A DNA stretch of 64,000 nucleotides, taken from NCBI RefSeq assembly GCF_040214835.1, contig NZ_CP157874.1, forward strand, positions 4,862,501 to 4,926,500, read 5' to 3'. The notes under the pieces are model-generated. The model was not told the DNA's origin. It saw only the letters and a list, made by a program, of their open reading frames with translations, and searched no databases. The DNA comes from Pseudomonas asiatica. GTDB lineage: Bacteria; Pseudomonadota; Gammaproteobacteria; Pseudomonadales; Pseudomonadaceae. Shown here one piece after another: positions 19,420 through 29,949 of the stretch. A program made the position numbers and the translations under genes. Every line of letters starts with the position of its first letter. Position 1 is the stretch's first letter.

Positions 19420-21321
19420 TTAGATCGCGCCACGCTGACGCAGCACGTCCAGCACCTGTTTCACGCCCTCGTCCACGCTGGTGGCCTGGGTGTCGATCAC
19501 AAGGTCGGCGTCCAGCGGCACATCGTACGGGAAGCTTTCGCCCGGGATGTTATCGCCACCAGCAGCGTACAAGCCTTGCGGGTCACGCTCACGGCAGGCC
19601 AGCGGCGAGGCCTGGACGTAAACGGTCACCAGGCGCTCCTTGCCGATCAACGCCTTGGCCTGTTCGCGGCCTTCGGCATCCGGGGCCACGAACGCGGCCA
19701 GGGTCAGCAGGCCGGCTTCGTTGAACTGGCGCGCCACGTGGGCGGCGCGGCGCCAGTTTTCGGTACGGCCAGCGCGGTCCTGTGGCAGGCCCTTGTTCAG
19801 GTCGTGGCGCAGGTTCTGGCCGTCGAGCACGTACACCGCACGGCCCATATCGAACAGCTTGCGCTCCACGGCGTAGGCCAGGGTGCTCTTGCCAGCGCCG
19901 GACAGGCCGCTGAACAGCACGGTCGCAGGCTGCTGGCCGAAGCGCAGGGCGCGCTCTTCGGTGGCCACATGGCACAGCTTGCCATGATGGCCGGTGCTGC
20001 CGTGCGGCAGGACTGGCGGGGCGATGATCATGCCGGCGCCGACGGTGCCGTTGGTCAGGCGGTCGATGACGATGAACGCACCGGTGGTGCGGTTGCTGTC
20101 GTAACCGTCCAGGGCGATCGAAGCGTCCAGGGACACCTTGACGCGGCCGATCTCGTTCAGCTGCAGCGCGCTGGCAGCGCCCTGCTCCAAGGTGTTCACA
20201 TCGACCTTGTGGGTGATGCTGGCAATCGAGCCCGGCACGTAGCTCGTGGCGCGCTTGATGTCGTATTTCTTGCCCGGGAGCATCGGCTCCTCGGCCATCC
20301 ACACCAGCATGGCGTCGAACTGGTCGGTGACCGGCGGGACGTTGTCGGCATGCACCAGCAGGTCGCCACGGGAGATGTCGATCTCGTCTTCCATGGTCAG
20401 GGTCACGGCCTGGCCAGGGCCTGCGTTTTCCAGCTCGCCTTCGTAGGTGACGATGGACTTGACGCGGCTGCTCTTGCCCGACGGCAGCACGACGATTTCG
20501 TCGCCCTTGTGCACCACGCCGCTGGCGATGGTGCCGGCGAAGCCACGGAAGTTCAGGTTCGGACGGTTGACGTACTGCACCGGGAAGCGCAGGTCGGTGA
20601 AGTTGCGGTCGGCCGACACTTCGACGGTTTCGAGGATTTCCATCAGCGTCGGGCCGGCGTACCACGGCGAACGCTCGCTGTGGTTGACCACGTTGTCGCC
20701 CTTGAGCGCCGACATCGGCACGAAGTGCAGGCTGCTCGGGGTCAGGTTGATGGCTTCGGCGAACTTCAGGTAGTCGGCCTTGATCGACTCGAAGACGCCC
20801 TGATCGAAGCCCTTGAGGTCCATCTTGTTGACCGCGACGACGATGTGCTTGATGCCCAGCAACGAGGCAATGTAGCTGTGGCGGCGGGTCTGGGTCTGCA
20901 CGCCGTAGCGGGCGTCGACCAGGATGATCGCCAGGTCGCAGGTGGACGCGCCGGTAGCCATGTTGCGGGTGTACTGCTCGTGGCCCGGGGTGTCGGCAAT
21001 GATGAACTTGCGCTTGGCGGTGGAGAAGTAGCGGTAGGCGACATCGATGGTGATGCCCTGCTCGCGCTCGGCCTGCAGGCCGTCGACCAGCAGTGCCAGG
21101 TCGACTTCCTCGCCGGTGGTGCCGACTTTCTTCGAATCACGGGTGATGGCCTCGAGGTGGTCCTCGTAGATCATCTTCGAGTCGTGCAGCAGGCGCCCGA
21201 TCAGGGTGCTCTTGCCGTCGTCGACGTTGCCGCAGGTCAGAAAGCGCAGCAGTTCCTTGCGCTCGTGCTGGGCCAGGTAGGCGAGGATGTCCTCGCTGAT
21301 CAGATCAGATTGGTGCGACAT
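19420..21321 (-). CDS. cysNC: Bifunctional sulfate adenylyltransferase subunit 1 / APS kinase
   Basis: This fused protein supplies the GTPase subunit of ATP sulfurylase (CysN) and APS kinase (CysC), making PAPS from sulfate. The 633 residues start with an EF-Tu-like GTPase, with P-loop GNVDDGKST near 30, DTPGHEQY near 109 and NKMDL near 165, followed by beta-barrel domains. From about 455 the APS kinase begins with P-loop [11 protein letters not shown] and the [16 protein letters not shown]-binding loop. It lies 15 bp after cysD. The fusion is normal for Pseudomonas and is not a frameshift artefact. Confidence 0.97.
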   Translation of the reverse strand: MSHQSDLISEDILAYLAQHERKELLRFLTCGNVDDGKSTLIGRLLHDSKMIYEDHLEAITRDSKKVGTTGEEVDLALLVDGLQAEREQGITIDVAYRYFSTAKRKFIIADTPGHEQYTRNMATGASTCDLAIILVDARYGVQTQTRRHSYIASLLGIKHIVVAVNKMDLKGFDQGVFESIKADYLKFAEAINLTPSSLHFVPMSALKGDNVVNHSERSPWYAGPTLMEILETVEVSADRNFTDLRFPVQYVNRPNLNFRGFAGTIASGVVHKGDEIVVLPSGKSSRVKSIVTYEGELENAGPGQAVTLTMEDEIDISRGDLLVHADNVPPVTDQFDAMLVWMAEEPMLPGKKYDIKRATSYVPGSIASITHKVDVNTLEQGAASALQLNEIGRVKVSLDASIALDGYDSNRTTGAFIVIDRLTNGTVGAGMIIAPPVLPHGSTGHHGKLCHVATEERALRFGQQPATVLFSGLSGAGKSTLAYAVERKLFDMGRAVYVLDGQNLRHDLNKGLPQDRAGRTENWRRAAHVARQFNEAGLLTLAAFVAPDAEGREQAKALIGKERLVTVYVQASPLACRERDPQGLYAAGGDNIPGESFPYDVPLDADLVIDTQATSVDEGVKQVLDVLRQRGAI

Positions 21322-21336
21322 GGAGTAACCCTGAAA

Positions 21337-22254
21337 TTAGAAGTAGCCTTGGCGTTTCTTGTCTTCCATGGAACCGGCGCCATCGTGGTCGATGACACGG
21401 CCCTGGCGTTCGGACGTACGGGTCAGGAGCATTTCCTGGATGATGTCCGTCAGGGTCTCGGCTTCCGACTCGACAGCACCCGTCAACGGGTAGCAGCCAA
21501 GGGTACGGAAACGCACCTTCTTCTTGACGATGCGCGCTTTCTCTTCATCGGTGAGATGTTCGAGGATGCGTTCATCGTCGATCATGATCAGGGTGCCGTT
21601 CTTCTCGATGACTTCACGCTCGGCGGCGAAGTACAGCGGCACGATCGGGATGCCTTCGAGGTAGATGTACTGCCAGATGTCCAGCTCGGTCCAGTTCGAC
21701 AGCGGGAAGACGCGGATCGACTCGCCCTTGTTGACCTTGCCGTTGTACACGTTCCACAGTTCCGGGCGCTGGTTCTTCGGGTCCCAGCGGTGCTTGCTGT
21801 CACGGAACGAGTACACACGCTCCTTGGCCCGCGATTTCTCTTCGTCGCGGCGCGCACCACCGAAGGCGGCGTCGAAACCATGCTTGTCCAGCGCCTGCTT
21901 CAGGCCCTGGGTCTTCATGATGTCGGTGTGCTTGGAGCTGCCATGGGTGAACGGGTTGATGCCCTGCGCCACACCCTCGGGGTTGACGTGGGTGATCAGC
22001 TCCAGGCCCATTTCCTCGACCATCTTGTCGCGGAAGCTGTACATCTCCTGGAATTTCCACTGGGTGTCGACGTGCATCACCGGGAACGGCAGCTTGCCCG
22101 GGAAGAAGGCCTTGCGCGCCAGGTGCAGCATCACGGCGGAATCCTTGCCGATCGAGTACAGCATCACCGGGTTGTCGAACTCGGCGGCCACCTCGCGGAT
22201 GATGTGGATGCTCTCCGCCTCCAGCTGTTTCAAGTGCGTCAGTTTGTCGACCAT
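21337..22254 (-). CDS. cysD: Sulfate adenylyltransferase subunit 2
   Basis: CysD is the ATP-binding subunit that adenylylates sulfate with the CysN GTPase. The 305-residue protein starts [20 protein letters not shown], has the PP-loop [17 protein letters not shown] near 35-50, the HVDTQWKF segment, and the [15 protein letters not shown] and [14 protein letters not shown] motifs of the PAPS-reductase/CysD family. It is first in the cysD-cysNC operon. The 240 bp upstream contain a REP pair; I did not identify the CysB site. Confidence 0.97.
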   Translation of the reverse strand: MVDKLTHLKQLEAESIHIIREVAAEFDNPVMLYSIGKDSAVMLHLARKAFFPGKLPFPVMHVDTQWKFQEMYSFRDKMVEEMGLELITHVNPEGVAQGINPFTHGSSKHTDIMKTQGLKQALDKHGFDAAFGGARRDEEKSRAKERVYSFRDSKHRWDPKNQRPELWNVYNGKVNKGESIRVFPLSNWTELDIWQYIYLEGIPIVPLYFAAEREVIEKNGTLIMIDDERILEHLTDEEKARIVKKKVRFRTLGCYPLTGAVESEAETLTDIIQEMLLTRTSERQGRVIDHDGAGSMEDKKRQGYF

Positions 22255-22394
22255 GGCTACTCACGAAAAACGATCTTATGGACGGCCTGCGGGCCGTGTT
22301 CGAGCGAGCCACTTTATCACAGCGGCTGCTTCTATTTAGGAGGCTGGCTAGATCGAAAAAGTCTAACGATATGACTGGGGGTTTGGGCTGGAAT

Positions 22395-22482
22395 TGGGGC
22401 CGCTCTGCGGCCCTTCGCGGGCACGCCCGCTCCCACAGGTGCAGCGGAGTCCTTGTGGGAGCGGGCGCGCCCGCGAAGAAGG
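22395..22482. repeat. REP pair (class A)
   Basis: Inverted copies of 'CTTCGCGGGCACGCCCGCTC' and 'GAGCGGGCGCGCCCGCGAAG' lie between the NIF3-like gene and cysD. Confidence 0.88.
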
Positions 22483-22493
22483 CGACGCCGATA

Positions 22494-23252
22494 TCAGATC
22501 GGGTTCGGGCAATCGATGAACAGGTGCTCCACGGCAAAGCGCCGCGCCAGGTAATCACCCAGCGCCTGTACCCCATACCGCTCGGTGGCATGGTGCCCGG
22601 CGGCAATGAAGCTGACGCCATTCTCGCGGGCACTATGGTAGGTCTGCTCCGACGCCTCGCCGGTCAGGTACAGATCCACCCCGGCCGCGATCGCCGTGTC
22701 GATGTAGCCCTGCCCGCCCCCGGTGCACCAGCCGACCCGGCGGATCATCTGCTCACCTTCGACCAGCAAAGGCTCACGCCCCAGCACCTCCCGCACCCGC
22801 CGGGCGAAGTCGCGGGCGGTCATCGGCTCGGCCAGCGAGCCGACCATGCCGACTACCTTGGGGTTCTCAGGGTCCAGCGGCCCTTCGACAGTAATGTCCA
22901 GCTGCCGCGCCAGTTGCACGTTGTTGCCCACGTCCGGGTGCACATCCAGCGGCAGGTGGAACGCCAGCAGGCTGATGTCGTTGTTCAACAAGGTCTTCAG
23001 CCGGCGCTGCCGGATACCGGTGACGCACGGGTTCTCACCCTTCCAGAAGTAGCCATGGTGCACCAGCACCAGGTCGGCCTCGGCCTCGACCGCCGCATCC
23101 AGCAGCGCCTGGCTGGCGGTAACGCCGCTGACGATGCGGCTGACCTGCGGCCGGCCTTCGACCTGCAGGCCGTTGGGGCAATAATCCTGGATCTTCGCGC
23201 TGCCCAGGTAACGCTCGGCTTCCTCGACCAGGGTGTTCAGAGCGACGGCCAT
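22494..23252 (-). CDS. NIF3/YbgI-type dinuclear metal-binding protein
   Basis: This is a 252-residue NIF3-family protein (DUF34, GTP cyclohydrolase I type 2-like), predicted to bind two metal ions. The histidine motifs are LVHHGYFW near 65, the AFHLPLDVHP segment near 99, and C-terminal AAGHHATERYG near 213; a GTGGGQGYIDTAIAAGVDLY stretch lies between. The physiological role is unresolved in the family. The start at 23250-23252 matches the family N terminus MAVALNTLVEEAERYLG. It is divergent from algW, a layout usual in pseudomonads. Confidence 0.93.
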   Translation of the reverse strand: MAVALNTLVEEAERYLGSAKIQDYCPNGLQVEGRPQVSRIVSGVTASQALLDAAVEAEADLVLVHHGYFWKGENPCVTGIRQRRLKTLLNNDISLLAFHLPLDVHPDVGNNVQLARQLDITVEGPLDPENPKVVGMVGSLAEPMTARDFARRVREVLGREPLLVEGEQMIRRVGWCTGGGQGYIDTAIAAGVDLYLTGEASEQTYHSARENGVSFIAAGHHATERYGVQALGDYLARRFAVEHLFIDCPNPI

Positions 23253-23421
23253 GAAAATCTCCTCGAAATCTGCGTTTTTCTCGGGCACAACGCCCATGCA
23301 ACGCCCGTATAATGCCGGCCATTATGGGCCGTCGCCGGCACTGGGGGAACCGGTGTATGATCGCGCGCGCTCATGCCCCACCGCACGGTCACCGTCCCCC
23401 GGCTCTTTCCAGGATTCATTC

Positions 23422-24582
23422 ATGTTCAAGGCTTTGCGTTATTTTGGCTGGCCCCTGCTTACCGGCGTACTGATCGCCATGCTGATCATCCAGCGCTTCC
23501 CGGAATGGGTCGGCCTGCCCAGTCAGGACGTCAACCTGCAACAGGCGCCGCAGACCTCGCGGATCATGCAGGGCCCGGTTTCCTACGCCGACGCCGTGAC
23601 CCTGGCCGCCCCGACGGTGGTCAACCTGTACACCACCAAGGTGGTGAACAAGAGCGCCCACCCGTTGTTCGAAGACCCGCAGTTCCGCCGTTTCTTCGGC
23701 GACAACCTGCCCAAGCAGCGCCGCTGGGAGTCGAGCCTGGGCTCGGCGGTGATCATGAGCCCCGAGGGCTACCTGCTGACCAACAACCACGTCACCAGCG
23801 GTGCCGACCAGATCGTCGTGGCCCTGAAGGATGGCCGCGAGACCCTGGCCCGGGTCATCGGCAGCGACCCGGAAACCGACCTGGCGGTGCTGAAGATCGA
23901 CCTGAAGAGCCTGCCGGCGATCACCATCGGCCGCTCCGACAACATTCACATCGGCGACGTGTCGCTGGCCATCGGTAACCCGTTCGGGGTCGGCCAGACC
24001 GTGACCATGGGCATCATCAGCGCCACTGGCCGCAACCAGCTGGGCCTGAACAACTACGAAGACTTCATCCAGACCGACGCCGCGATCAACCCGGGCAACT
24101 CCGGCGGTGCGCTGGTGGATGCCAACGGCAACCTGATCGGCATCAACACGGCGATCTTCTCCAAATCCGGCGGTTCGCAGGGCATCGGCTTCGCCATCCC
24201 GGTGAAACTGGCGCTGGAGGTGATGAAGTCGATCATCGAGCACGGCCAGGTGATCCGTGGCTGGCTGGGTATCGAAGTACAGCCTCTGAGCCAGGAACTG
24301 GCCGAATCGTACGGCATGAAGGACCGCCCGGGCATCGTGGTGGCGGGTATCTTCCGCGAAGGGCCGGCGGCAAAGGCCGGGTTGCAGCTGGGTGACGTGA
24401 TCCTGAGCATCAACGGCGAGCCGGCCGGTGACGGGCGCAAATCGATGAACCAGGTGGCGCGGATCAAGCCCAACGAGAAGATCACCATCGAGGTGATGCG
24501 CAATGGGCAGCAGCTGAAGCTGATCGCCGAGGTGGGGCTGCGGCCGCCACCGGCGCCGGCAGTCGCCAAGGAAGAGAAGTAA
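23422..24582 (+). CDS. algW: Periplasmic serine protease AlgW (DegS-like)
   Basis: AlgW is the site-1 protease that, on sensing misfolded outer-membrane proteins, cuts the anti-sigma factor MucA and so releases AlgU. The 386-residue protein has an N-terminal membrane anchor (about 7-26), a trypsin-like domain with triad His123 (NNHVT), Asp153 (ETDLAVLKID) and Ser227 (NPGNSGG), and one PDZ domain (about 265-365: GWLGIEVQPL, then PAAKAGLQLGDVILSING). A single PDZ domain separates it from MucD/DegP. It sits 14 kb from the algD operon, whose AlgU promoter it indirectly controls. Confidence 0.95.
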   Translation: MFKALRYFGWPLLTGVLIAMLIIQRFPEWVGLPSQDVNLQQAPQTSRIMQGPVSYADAVTLAAPTVVNLYTTKVVNKSAHPLFEDPQFRRFFGDNLPKQRRWESSLGSAVIMSPEGYLLTNNHVTSGADQIVVALKDGRETLARVIGSDPETDLAVLKIDLKSLPAITIGRSDNIHIGDVSLAIGNPFGVGQTVTMGIISATGRNQLGLNNYEDFIQTDAAINPGNSGGALVDANGNLIGINTAIFSKSGGSQGIGFAIPVKLALEVMKSIIEHGQVIRGWLGIEVQPLSQELAESYGMKDRPGIVVAGIFREGPAAKAGLQLGDVILSINGEPAGDGRKSMNQVARIKPNEKITIEVMRNGQQLKLIAEVGLRPPPAPAVAKEEK

Positions 24583-24586
24583 AAAA

Positions 24587-24695
24587 CGGGGCCGCTTTGC
24601 GGCCCTTCGCGGGCACGCCCGCTCCCACAGTGATAACACCGGCCTCAAGCCCTGTGCAGTACCTGTGGGAGCGGGCGTGCCCGCGAAGGGGCCCC
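24587..24695. repeat. REP pair (class A) between algW and aapP
   Basis: A GGGGCCGC(TTT)GCGGCCC hairpin is followed by inverted 'CTTCGCGGGCACGCCCGCTC' copies, between the convergent algW and aapP genes. It may serve as their terminator region. Confidence 0.88.
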
Positions 24696-24702
24696 TACAG
24701 CA

Positions 24703-25467
24703 TCAATGCAGGATCTGGCTCAGGAACAACTTGGTCCGGTCACTGCGTGGCCGGTCGAAGAAGTCATCCGGCGCCGCCTGCTCGACGATCTCGCCCTTGT
24801 CCATGAAGATCACCCGGTTCGCCACGGTCCGGGCAAAGCCCATCTCGTGGGTCACGCAGAGCATGGTCATGCCATCCTCGGCCAGGCCCACCATGGTATC
24901 GAGCACTTCCTTGACCATTTCCGGATCCAGCGCCGAGGTCGGTTCGTCGAACAGCATGATCTTCGGCTTCATGCACAACGCGCGGGCAATCGCCACACGC
25001 TGCTGCTGGCCACCGGACAACTGCCCCGGGTACTTGTGCGCCTGCTCCGGAATACGCACCCGCTCCAGGTAGTGCATGGCGATTTCCTCGGCCTTGCGCC
25101 GCGGCATCTTGCGCACCCACATCGGCGCCAGGGTGCAGTTTTCCAGAATGCTCAGGTGCGGGAACAGGTTGAAGTGCTGGAACACCATGCCCACTTCGCG
25201 GCGGATGGCCTCGATCTGCTTGAGGTCGTTGGTCAGCTCCACACCATCGACCACGATGCGCCCCTGCTGGTGCTCCTCCAGGCGGTTTAGGCAACGGATG
25301 GTAGTGGACTTGCCCGAGCCGGACGGCCCGCACAGTACGATGCGCTCGCCCTGGCGCACGTTCAGGTTGATGTCCTTGAGCACATGGAACTGGCCGTACC
25401 ACTTGTTCACGCCCTGCATCTGGATGATGCCTTCGGGTCCCGCAGGCTGCTTGATCGCTTCACTCAT
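24703..25467 (-). CDS. aapP: Acidic/general amino-acid ABC transporter, ATPase
   Basis: This is the ATP-binding subunit of a polar amino-acid importer, 254 residues. Walker A is GPSGSGKST near 52, the Q-loop and signature [15 protein letters not shown] follow, and Walker B with the D-loop is [16 protein letters not shown]. The last gene of the aapJQMP operon, it lies 10 bp after aapM. The AapJQMP type of rhizobia and pseudomonads moves glutamate, aspartate and related amino acids. Confidence 0.94.
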   Translation of the reverse strand: MSEAIKQPAGPEGIIQMQGVNKWYGQFHVLKDINLNVRQGERIVLCGPSGSGKSTTIRCLNRLEEHQQGRIVVDGVELTNDLKQIEAIRREVGMVFQHFNLFPHLSILENCTLAPMWVRKMPRRKAEEIAMHYLERVRIPEQAHKYPGQLSGGQQQRVAIARALCMKPKIMLFDEPTSALDPEMVKEVLDTMVGLAEDGMTMLCVTHEMGFARTVANRVIFMDKGEIVEQAAPDDFFDRPRSDRTKLFLSQILH

Positions 25468-25477
25468 TTCGAAACTC

Positions 25478-26575
25478 CTAACGCTTGTGGCCAGTGTCCA
25501 GCTTGCGCTCCAGGTGCATGGAGTAGCGGGACATACCGAAACAGAAAATCCAGAACACCAGGGCGGCGAACACGTAGCCCTCGGTAGCCATGCCCAGCCA
25601 GGCCGGGTCGGCGGCGGCTTGCTTGACGCTGTTCAGCAGGTCGAACAGGCCGATGATGATCACCAGGCTGGTGTCCTTGAACAGGGCAATGAAGGTGTTG
25701 ACGATGCCGGGAATCACCAGCTTGAGCGCCTGCGGCAGAATCACCAGGCCCATCGCCCGCCAGTAGCCCAGGCCCATGGCAGCGGCAGCTTCGTACTGGC
25801 CCTTGGGGATGGCCTGCAGGCCACCACGCACCACCTCGGCGATGTACGCCGACTGGAACAGGATCACGCCGATCATCGCCCGCAGCAGCTTGTCGAAGCT
25901 CATGCCCTCAGGCAGGAACAACGGCAGCATCACCGATGACATGAACAGCACGGTGATCAGTGGCACGCCGCGCCAGAACTCGATGAAGGTCACGCACACC
26001 ACCTTCACCGCCGGCATCTTCGAGCGCCGCCCCAGGGCCAGCAGGATGCCCAGCGGCAATGCGCCGACAATGCCTACGGTGGCGATCACCAGGGTCAGCA
26101 TCAGCCCGCCCCACTGGCTGGTCGGTACGTTTTCCAGGCCCAGCACGCCCCCGTGCAGCAGGGCATAGGCCAGCAGCGGATACAGCACCAGGAAGCCCAG
26201 GCCGTAGAAGGCCTTGCGCGGGAAACGCTTGATGAACAGCGGCGCGGCGCCGAGCACGGCAAGCCACACGGTCAGGTCCACGCGCCAGCGCAACTCGGCC
26301 GGGTAGTAGCCATACATGAACTGGCCGAAGCGCTGCTGCACGAACACCCAGCAGGCGCCCTCCTTGGTGCAGTCGGCGCGGGTGGTGCCGACCCAGTTGG
26401 CGTCAAGCAACGCCCACTGCAGCAACGGTGGCACGATCAGCCACACCAGGTAGATGGCGAACAGGGTCAGCAGCGTGTTGAGCCAGCTGGAGAACAGATT
26501 GGCACGCATCCATGCGAGCACGCCTACGGTTTTCACCGGTGGCGGCATGTCGGGTTTGAAAACATGGGCATTCAC
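25478..26575 (-). CDS. aapM: Amino-acid ABC transporter permease AapM
   Basis: This 365-residue inner-membrane permease belongs to the HisM/GlnP family. The long N-terminal half with extra membrane segments and a periplasmic loop is characteristic of AapM. The C-terminal half carries the permease fold with the EAA-like loop [23 protein letters not shown] that contacts AapP. It lies between aapQ and aapP with about 10-bp gaps. Assignment as AapM and not AapQ follows from gene order and length. Confidence 0.93.
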   Translation of the reverse strand: MNAHVFKPDMPPPVKTVGVLAWMRANLFSSWLNTLLTLFAIYLVWLIVPPLLQWALLDANWVGTTRADCTKEGACWVFVQQRFGQFMYGYYPAELRWRVDLTVWLAVLGAAPLFIKRFPRKAFYGLGFLVLYPLLAYALLHGGVLGLENVPTSQWGGLMLTLVIATVGIVGALPLGILLALGRRSKMPAVKVVCVTFIEFWRGVPLITVLFMSSVMLPLFLPEGMSFDKLLRAMIGVILFQSAYIAEVVRGGLQAIPKGQYEAAAAMGLGYWRAMGLVILPQALKLVIPGIVNTFIALFKDTSLVIIIGLFDLLNSVKQAAADPAWLGMATEGYVFAALVFWIFCFGMSRYSMHLERKLDTGHKR

Positions 26576-26585
26576 GGGCGTATCC

Positions 26586-27764
26586 TCACCGCTCGATCAG
26601 CGCAATGCGCTTGTTGTACCAGTTCATCAGCAGCGAAATGCTGATGCTGATGGCGAGATAGACACTCATGGTGATGGCGATCACCTCGATGGCCTGGCCG
26701 GTCTGGTTGAGCACGGTACCGGCGAACAGCGAGACCATCTCCGGGTAGCCGATACCGGCCGCCAGCGACGAGTTCTTCGCCAGGTTCAGGTACTGGCTGG
26801 TCAGCGGCGGAATGATCACCCGCAGTGCCTGGGGGATGATCACCTTGCGCAGGGTCGGCCCCTCGCGCAGGCCCAGCGAGCGCGCGGCCTCGGTCTGGCC
26901 ATGGCTGACCGAACGGATACCGGAGCGCACGATCTCGGCGATGAACGCGGCGGTGTAGATGGTCAACGCCAAGGTCAGCGCCAGCAGCTCAGGGATCAGT
27001 ACCCAGCCACCGACGAAGTTGAATCCTTTCAATTGCGGCACTTCCCAGTGCACCGGGCTGCCGAACAGCAGTGCGCAAACACCCGGGATAGCGATGAACA
27101 GCGCCAGCCCCACCCAGAACTTGTGGAACGGCACGCCGGTCTCGTCGAAGCGCTTGTTGGCAAAGCGCACCATCGCCACGATGGCAAGCAGCGCCAGGGC
27201 CAGGGCCACGACGAACGGCCAGAAGCCTTCGGCCATGGACGCGCCGGGCATGTTCAGGCCACGGTTGCTGATGAAGAAGGTGTCATCGATATTGATGCTG
27301 CCCCGCGGTCCCGGCAGGGTCAGGAACACGGCAAAGTACCAGAACAGGATCTGCAACAACGGCGGGATGTTGCGGAAGGTTTCCACATACACGGTCGCCA
27401 GCTTGTTGATCATCCAGTTCGGCGACAACCGCGCCACACCGATGATGAAGCCGAGGATGGTCGCCAGCACCACGCCGATGAAGGTCACCAGCAGGGTGTT
27501 GAGCAGGCCGATGACGAACACTCGCGCATAGCTGTCGGATTCCACGTAGGGGATCAGATGCTGGGCGATGCCGAAGCCGGCACTGCGGTCGAGGAAGTCG
27601 AAGCCCGAGGTGATGCCCCGGTGTTGCAGGTTGGTTTGCGTGTTGTGGAACAGATACCAGCCCAGACCGACCACGAAGACTATCGTGAGAATCTGGAACA
27701 GCCACGCGCGCACACGCGGATCGTTAAGGGACAAGCCCTTGGGTGCGCCGATTTGATTTTGCAT
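26586..27764 (-). CDS. aapQ: Amino-acid ABC transporter permease AapQ
   Basis: This 392-residue permease partners AapM. It begins MQNQIGAPKGLSLNDPRVR, has an early membrane segment (FQILTIVFVVGLGWYLFH), a large loop, and ends with the conserved permease core including the EAA motif GQTEAARSLGLREGPTLRKV. Several segments (LPGPRGSINIDDTFFISNRG, then LNMPGASMAEG) are typical of AapQ. It is separated from aapJ by 67 bp that contain a strong hairpin. Confidence 0.93.
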   Translation of the reverse strand: MQNQIGAPKGLSLNDPRVRAWLFQILTIVFVVGLGWYLFHNTQTNLQHRGITSGFDFLDRSAGFGIAQHLIPYVESDSYARVFVIGLLNTLLVTFIGVVLATILGFIIGVARLSPNWMINKLATVYVETFRNIPPLLQILFWYFAVFLTLPGPRGSINIDDTFFISNRGLNMPGASMAEGFWPFVVALALALLAIVAMVRFANKRFDETGVPFHKFWVGLALFIAIPGVCALLFGSPVHWEVPQLKGFNFVGGWVLIPELLALTLALTIYTAAFIAEIVRSGIRSVSHGQTEAARSLGLREGPTLRKVIIPQALRVIIPPLTSQYLNLAKNSSLAAGIGYPEMVSLFAGTVLNQTGQAIEVIAITMSVYLAISISISLLMNWYNKRIALIER

Positions 27765-27795
27765 GAAGTGCCCCGGACAGTAGGGATTCGAACAG

Positions 27796-27822
27796 CCTGC
27801 GGCGGCGGGATGCCGCCGCAGG
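27796..27822 (-). terminator. Intra-operon hairpin between aapJ and aapQ
   Basis: A perfect 11-bp stem CCTGCGGCGGC/GCCGCCGCAGG with a 5-nt loop has no following T-run. It is more likely an mRNA-stabilising or attenuating hairpin than a full terminator, and would favour the binding-protein transcript over the permeases. Confidence 0.7.
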
Positions 27823-27831
27823 GTGCAGCCA

Positions 27832-28860
27832 TCAGCGCACAGGTGGCGCGTACTGGATGCCGCCGTTGTTCCACAGGGCGTTCATGCCACGGTCGATCTT
27901 CAGGTCGGTGCCCTGGCCCAGGTTCTTCTCGAACACTTCGCCATAGTTGCCGACTTGCTTGACGATCTGCACTACCCAGTCCTTGGGCAGCTTGAGGTCC
28001 TTGCCGTACTCGCCGTCCGCACCCAGCAGGCGGGCGACGTCCGGGTTCTTGGTGCCTTTGGCCTCGGCCTCGACGTTCTTCGAGGTGATGCCCGCCTCTT
28101 CGGCGTTGAGCATGGCGAACAGGGTCCACTTGACGATGCTGAACCACTCCTCGTCGCCTTTGCGCACCACCGGGCCCAGCGGTTCCTTGGAGATGGTTTC
28201 CGGCAGTACCACGTAGTCGGTCGGCGCGGCCAGCTTGGAGCGCTGGGCGAACAGCTGCGACTTGTCCGAGGTCAGCACGTCGCAACGACCGGACTCCAGC
28301 GACTTGGCGCTTTCGTCGGAGGTGTCGAAGGTGATCGGGGTATATTTCAGGCCATTGGCGCGGAAGAAGTCCGACACGTTCAGCTCGGTGGTGGTACCCG
28401 CCTGGATGCAGATGGTCGCGCCATCGAGCTCCTTGGCGCTGGAAACACCCAGCTTCTTGTTGACCAGGAAGCCGACGCCGTCATAGTAGGTAACACCGGC
28501 GAATACCAAGCCCATGCCAGCATCACGCGAGCTGGTCCAGGTGGTGTTGCGCGACAGCACATCGACTTCGCCCGACTGCAGGGCGGTGAAGCGTTCCTTG
28601 GCGTTGAGCTGGCTGAACTTGACCTTGCTGGCGTCGCCGAACACGGCGGCGGCCACGGCACGGCACACATCGGCGTCGATACCAACGATCTTGCCCTGCG
28701 CATCAGGTACCGAGAAGCCTGGAAGACCGTCGCTCACGCCACACTGGACGAAGCCCTTCTTCTTTACCGCATCGAGGGTGGCGCCGGCCTGGGCGTTGCT
28801 CACGGCGCCCAGCGCGGCGGCAGCGGTCAGGACTGCCAGGGTGGTTTTCAACATCTTCAT
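27832..28860 (-). CDS. aapJ: Amino-acid ABC transporter, periplasmic binding protein
   Basis: This is the solute-binding subunit of the importer, 342 residues with a signal peptide cut after VSNAQA. The family-3 binding fold starts GATLDAVKKKGFVQCGVSDG, followed by the signature PGFSVPDAQGKIVGIDADVCRAVAAA (quoted in two halves: GFSVPDAQG and GIDADVCRAVAAA). The substrate preference for acidic or general L-amino acids is inferred from the AapJQMP organisation. It is first in the operon, and about 330 bp of upstream sequence is available for regulation. Confidence 0.94.
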   Translation of the reverse strand: MKMLKTTLAVLTAAAALGAVSNAQAGATLDAVKKKGFVQCGVSDGLPGFSVPDAQGKIVGIDADVCRAVAAAVFGDASKVKFSQLNAKERFTALQSGEVDVLSRNTTWTSSRDAGMGLVFAGVTYYDGVGFLVNKKLGVSSAKELDGATICIQAGTTTELNVSDFFRANGLKYTPITFDTSDESAKSLESGRCDVLTSDKSQLFAQRSKLAAPTDYVVLPETISKEPLGPVVRKGDEEWFSIVKWTLFAMLNAEEAGITSKNVEAEAKGTKNPDVARLLGADGEYGKDLKLPKDWVVQIVKQVGNYGEVFEKNLGQGTDLKIDRGMNALWNNGGIQYAPPVR

Positions 28861-28990
28861 TCACAACCTCCAAATCGCTCTTGTTGTATCGAGCCGGAAT
28901 TGCACCGCACCCTTTTGAGGCGTATCCGACCCGTATTGGCTTGTTATTGGGTCAATGGCGCAATGGACTGTTCTGTGACAGCCTTCGCGT

Positions 28991-29024
28991 GCAAAGGGTG
29001 TTACCGTCACGGCCTGCCCTTTGC
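28991..29024. promoter_or_regulatory. Spaced dyad upstream of aapJ (candidate operator)
   Basis: GCAAAGGG (28991-28998) and its exact complement CCCTTTGC (29017-29024) are 18 bp apart, about 130-165 bp upstream of aapJ and in the divergent gap to the esterase. No other obvious promoter element was found in the 331-bp intergenic region. The factor is unknown. Confidence 0.35.
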
Positions 29025-29164
29025 ATCATTGGTTGAATTGCAAAGCGCGTACCAGAATTTACGGCTGTAGCGATTAAGCGCTCGTCAAGTAGGGAAAGTT
29101 GTATCGTTGCGACATTCTTTTTCCGACAATCATTTCCAGCGCCTTCTTTTCACGCACGCCATAA

Positions 29165-29848
<684 letters not shown>

Positions 29849-29949
29849 GCCAGGGCCGCCTGTAGTTGTAAGGCTATTCCACTACGCCGCGCCTGAATCT
29901 TGCTTTACACTGCCCGGCGTACATTCCTTAACCAGTTGACGAGACGATC

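Noticed and set aside
19420..21321. cysN-cysC fusion as a possible frameshift or assembly artefact
   Set aside because: The fused bifunctional protein is the usual form in Pseudomonas and both domains have complete motifs.
19180..22374. 1064-residue open frame on the plus strand
   Set aside because: It lies exactly opposite cysNC and cysD, whose protein motifs are unambiguous. Long antisense frames are expected in GC-rich DNA with strong third-position bias.
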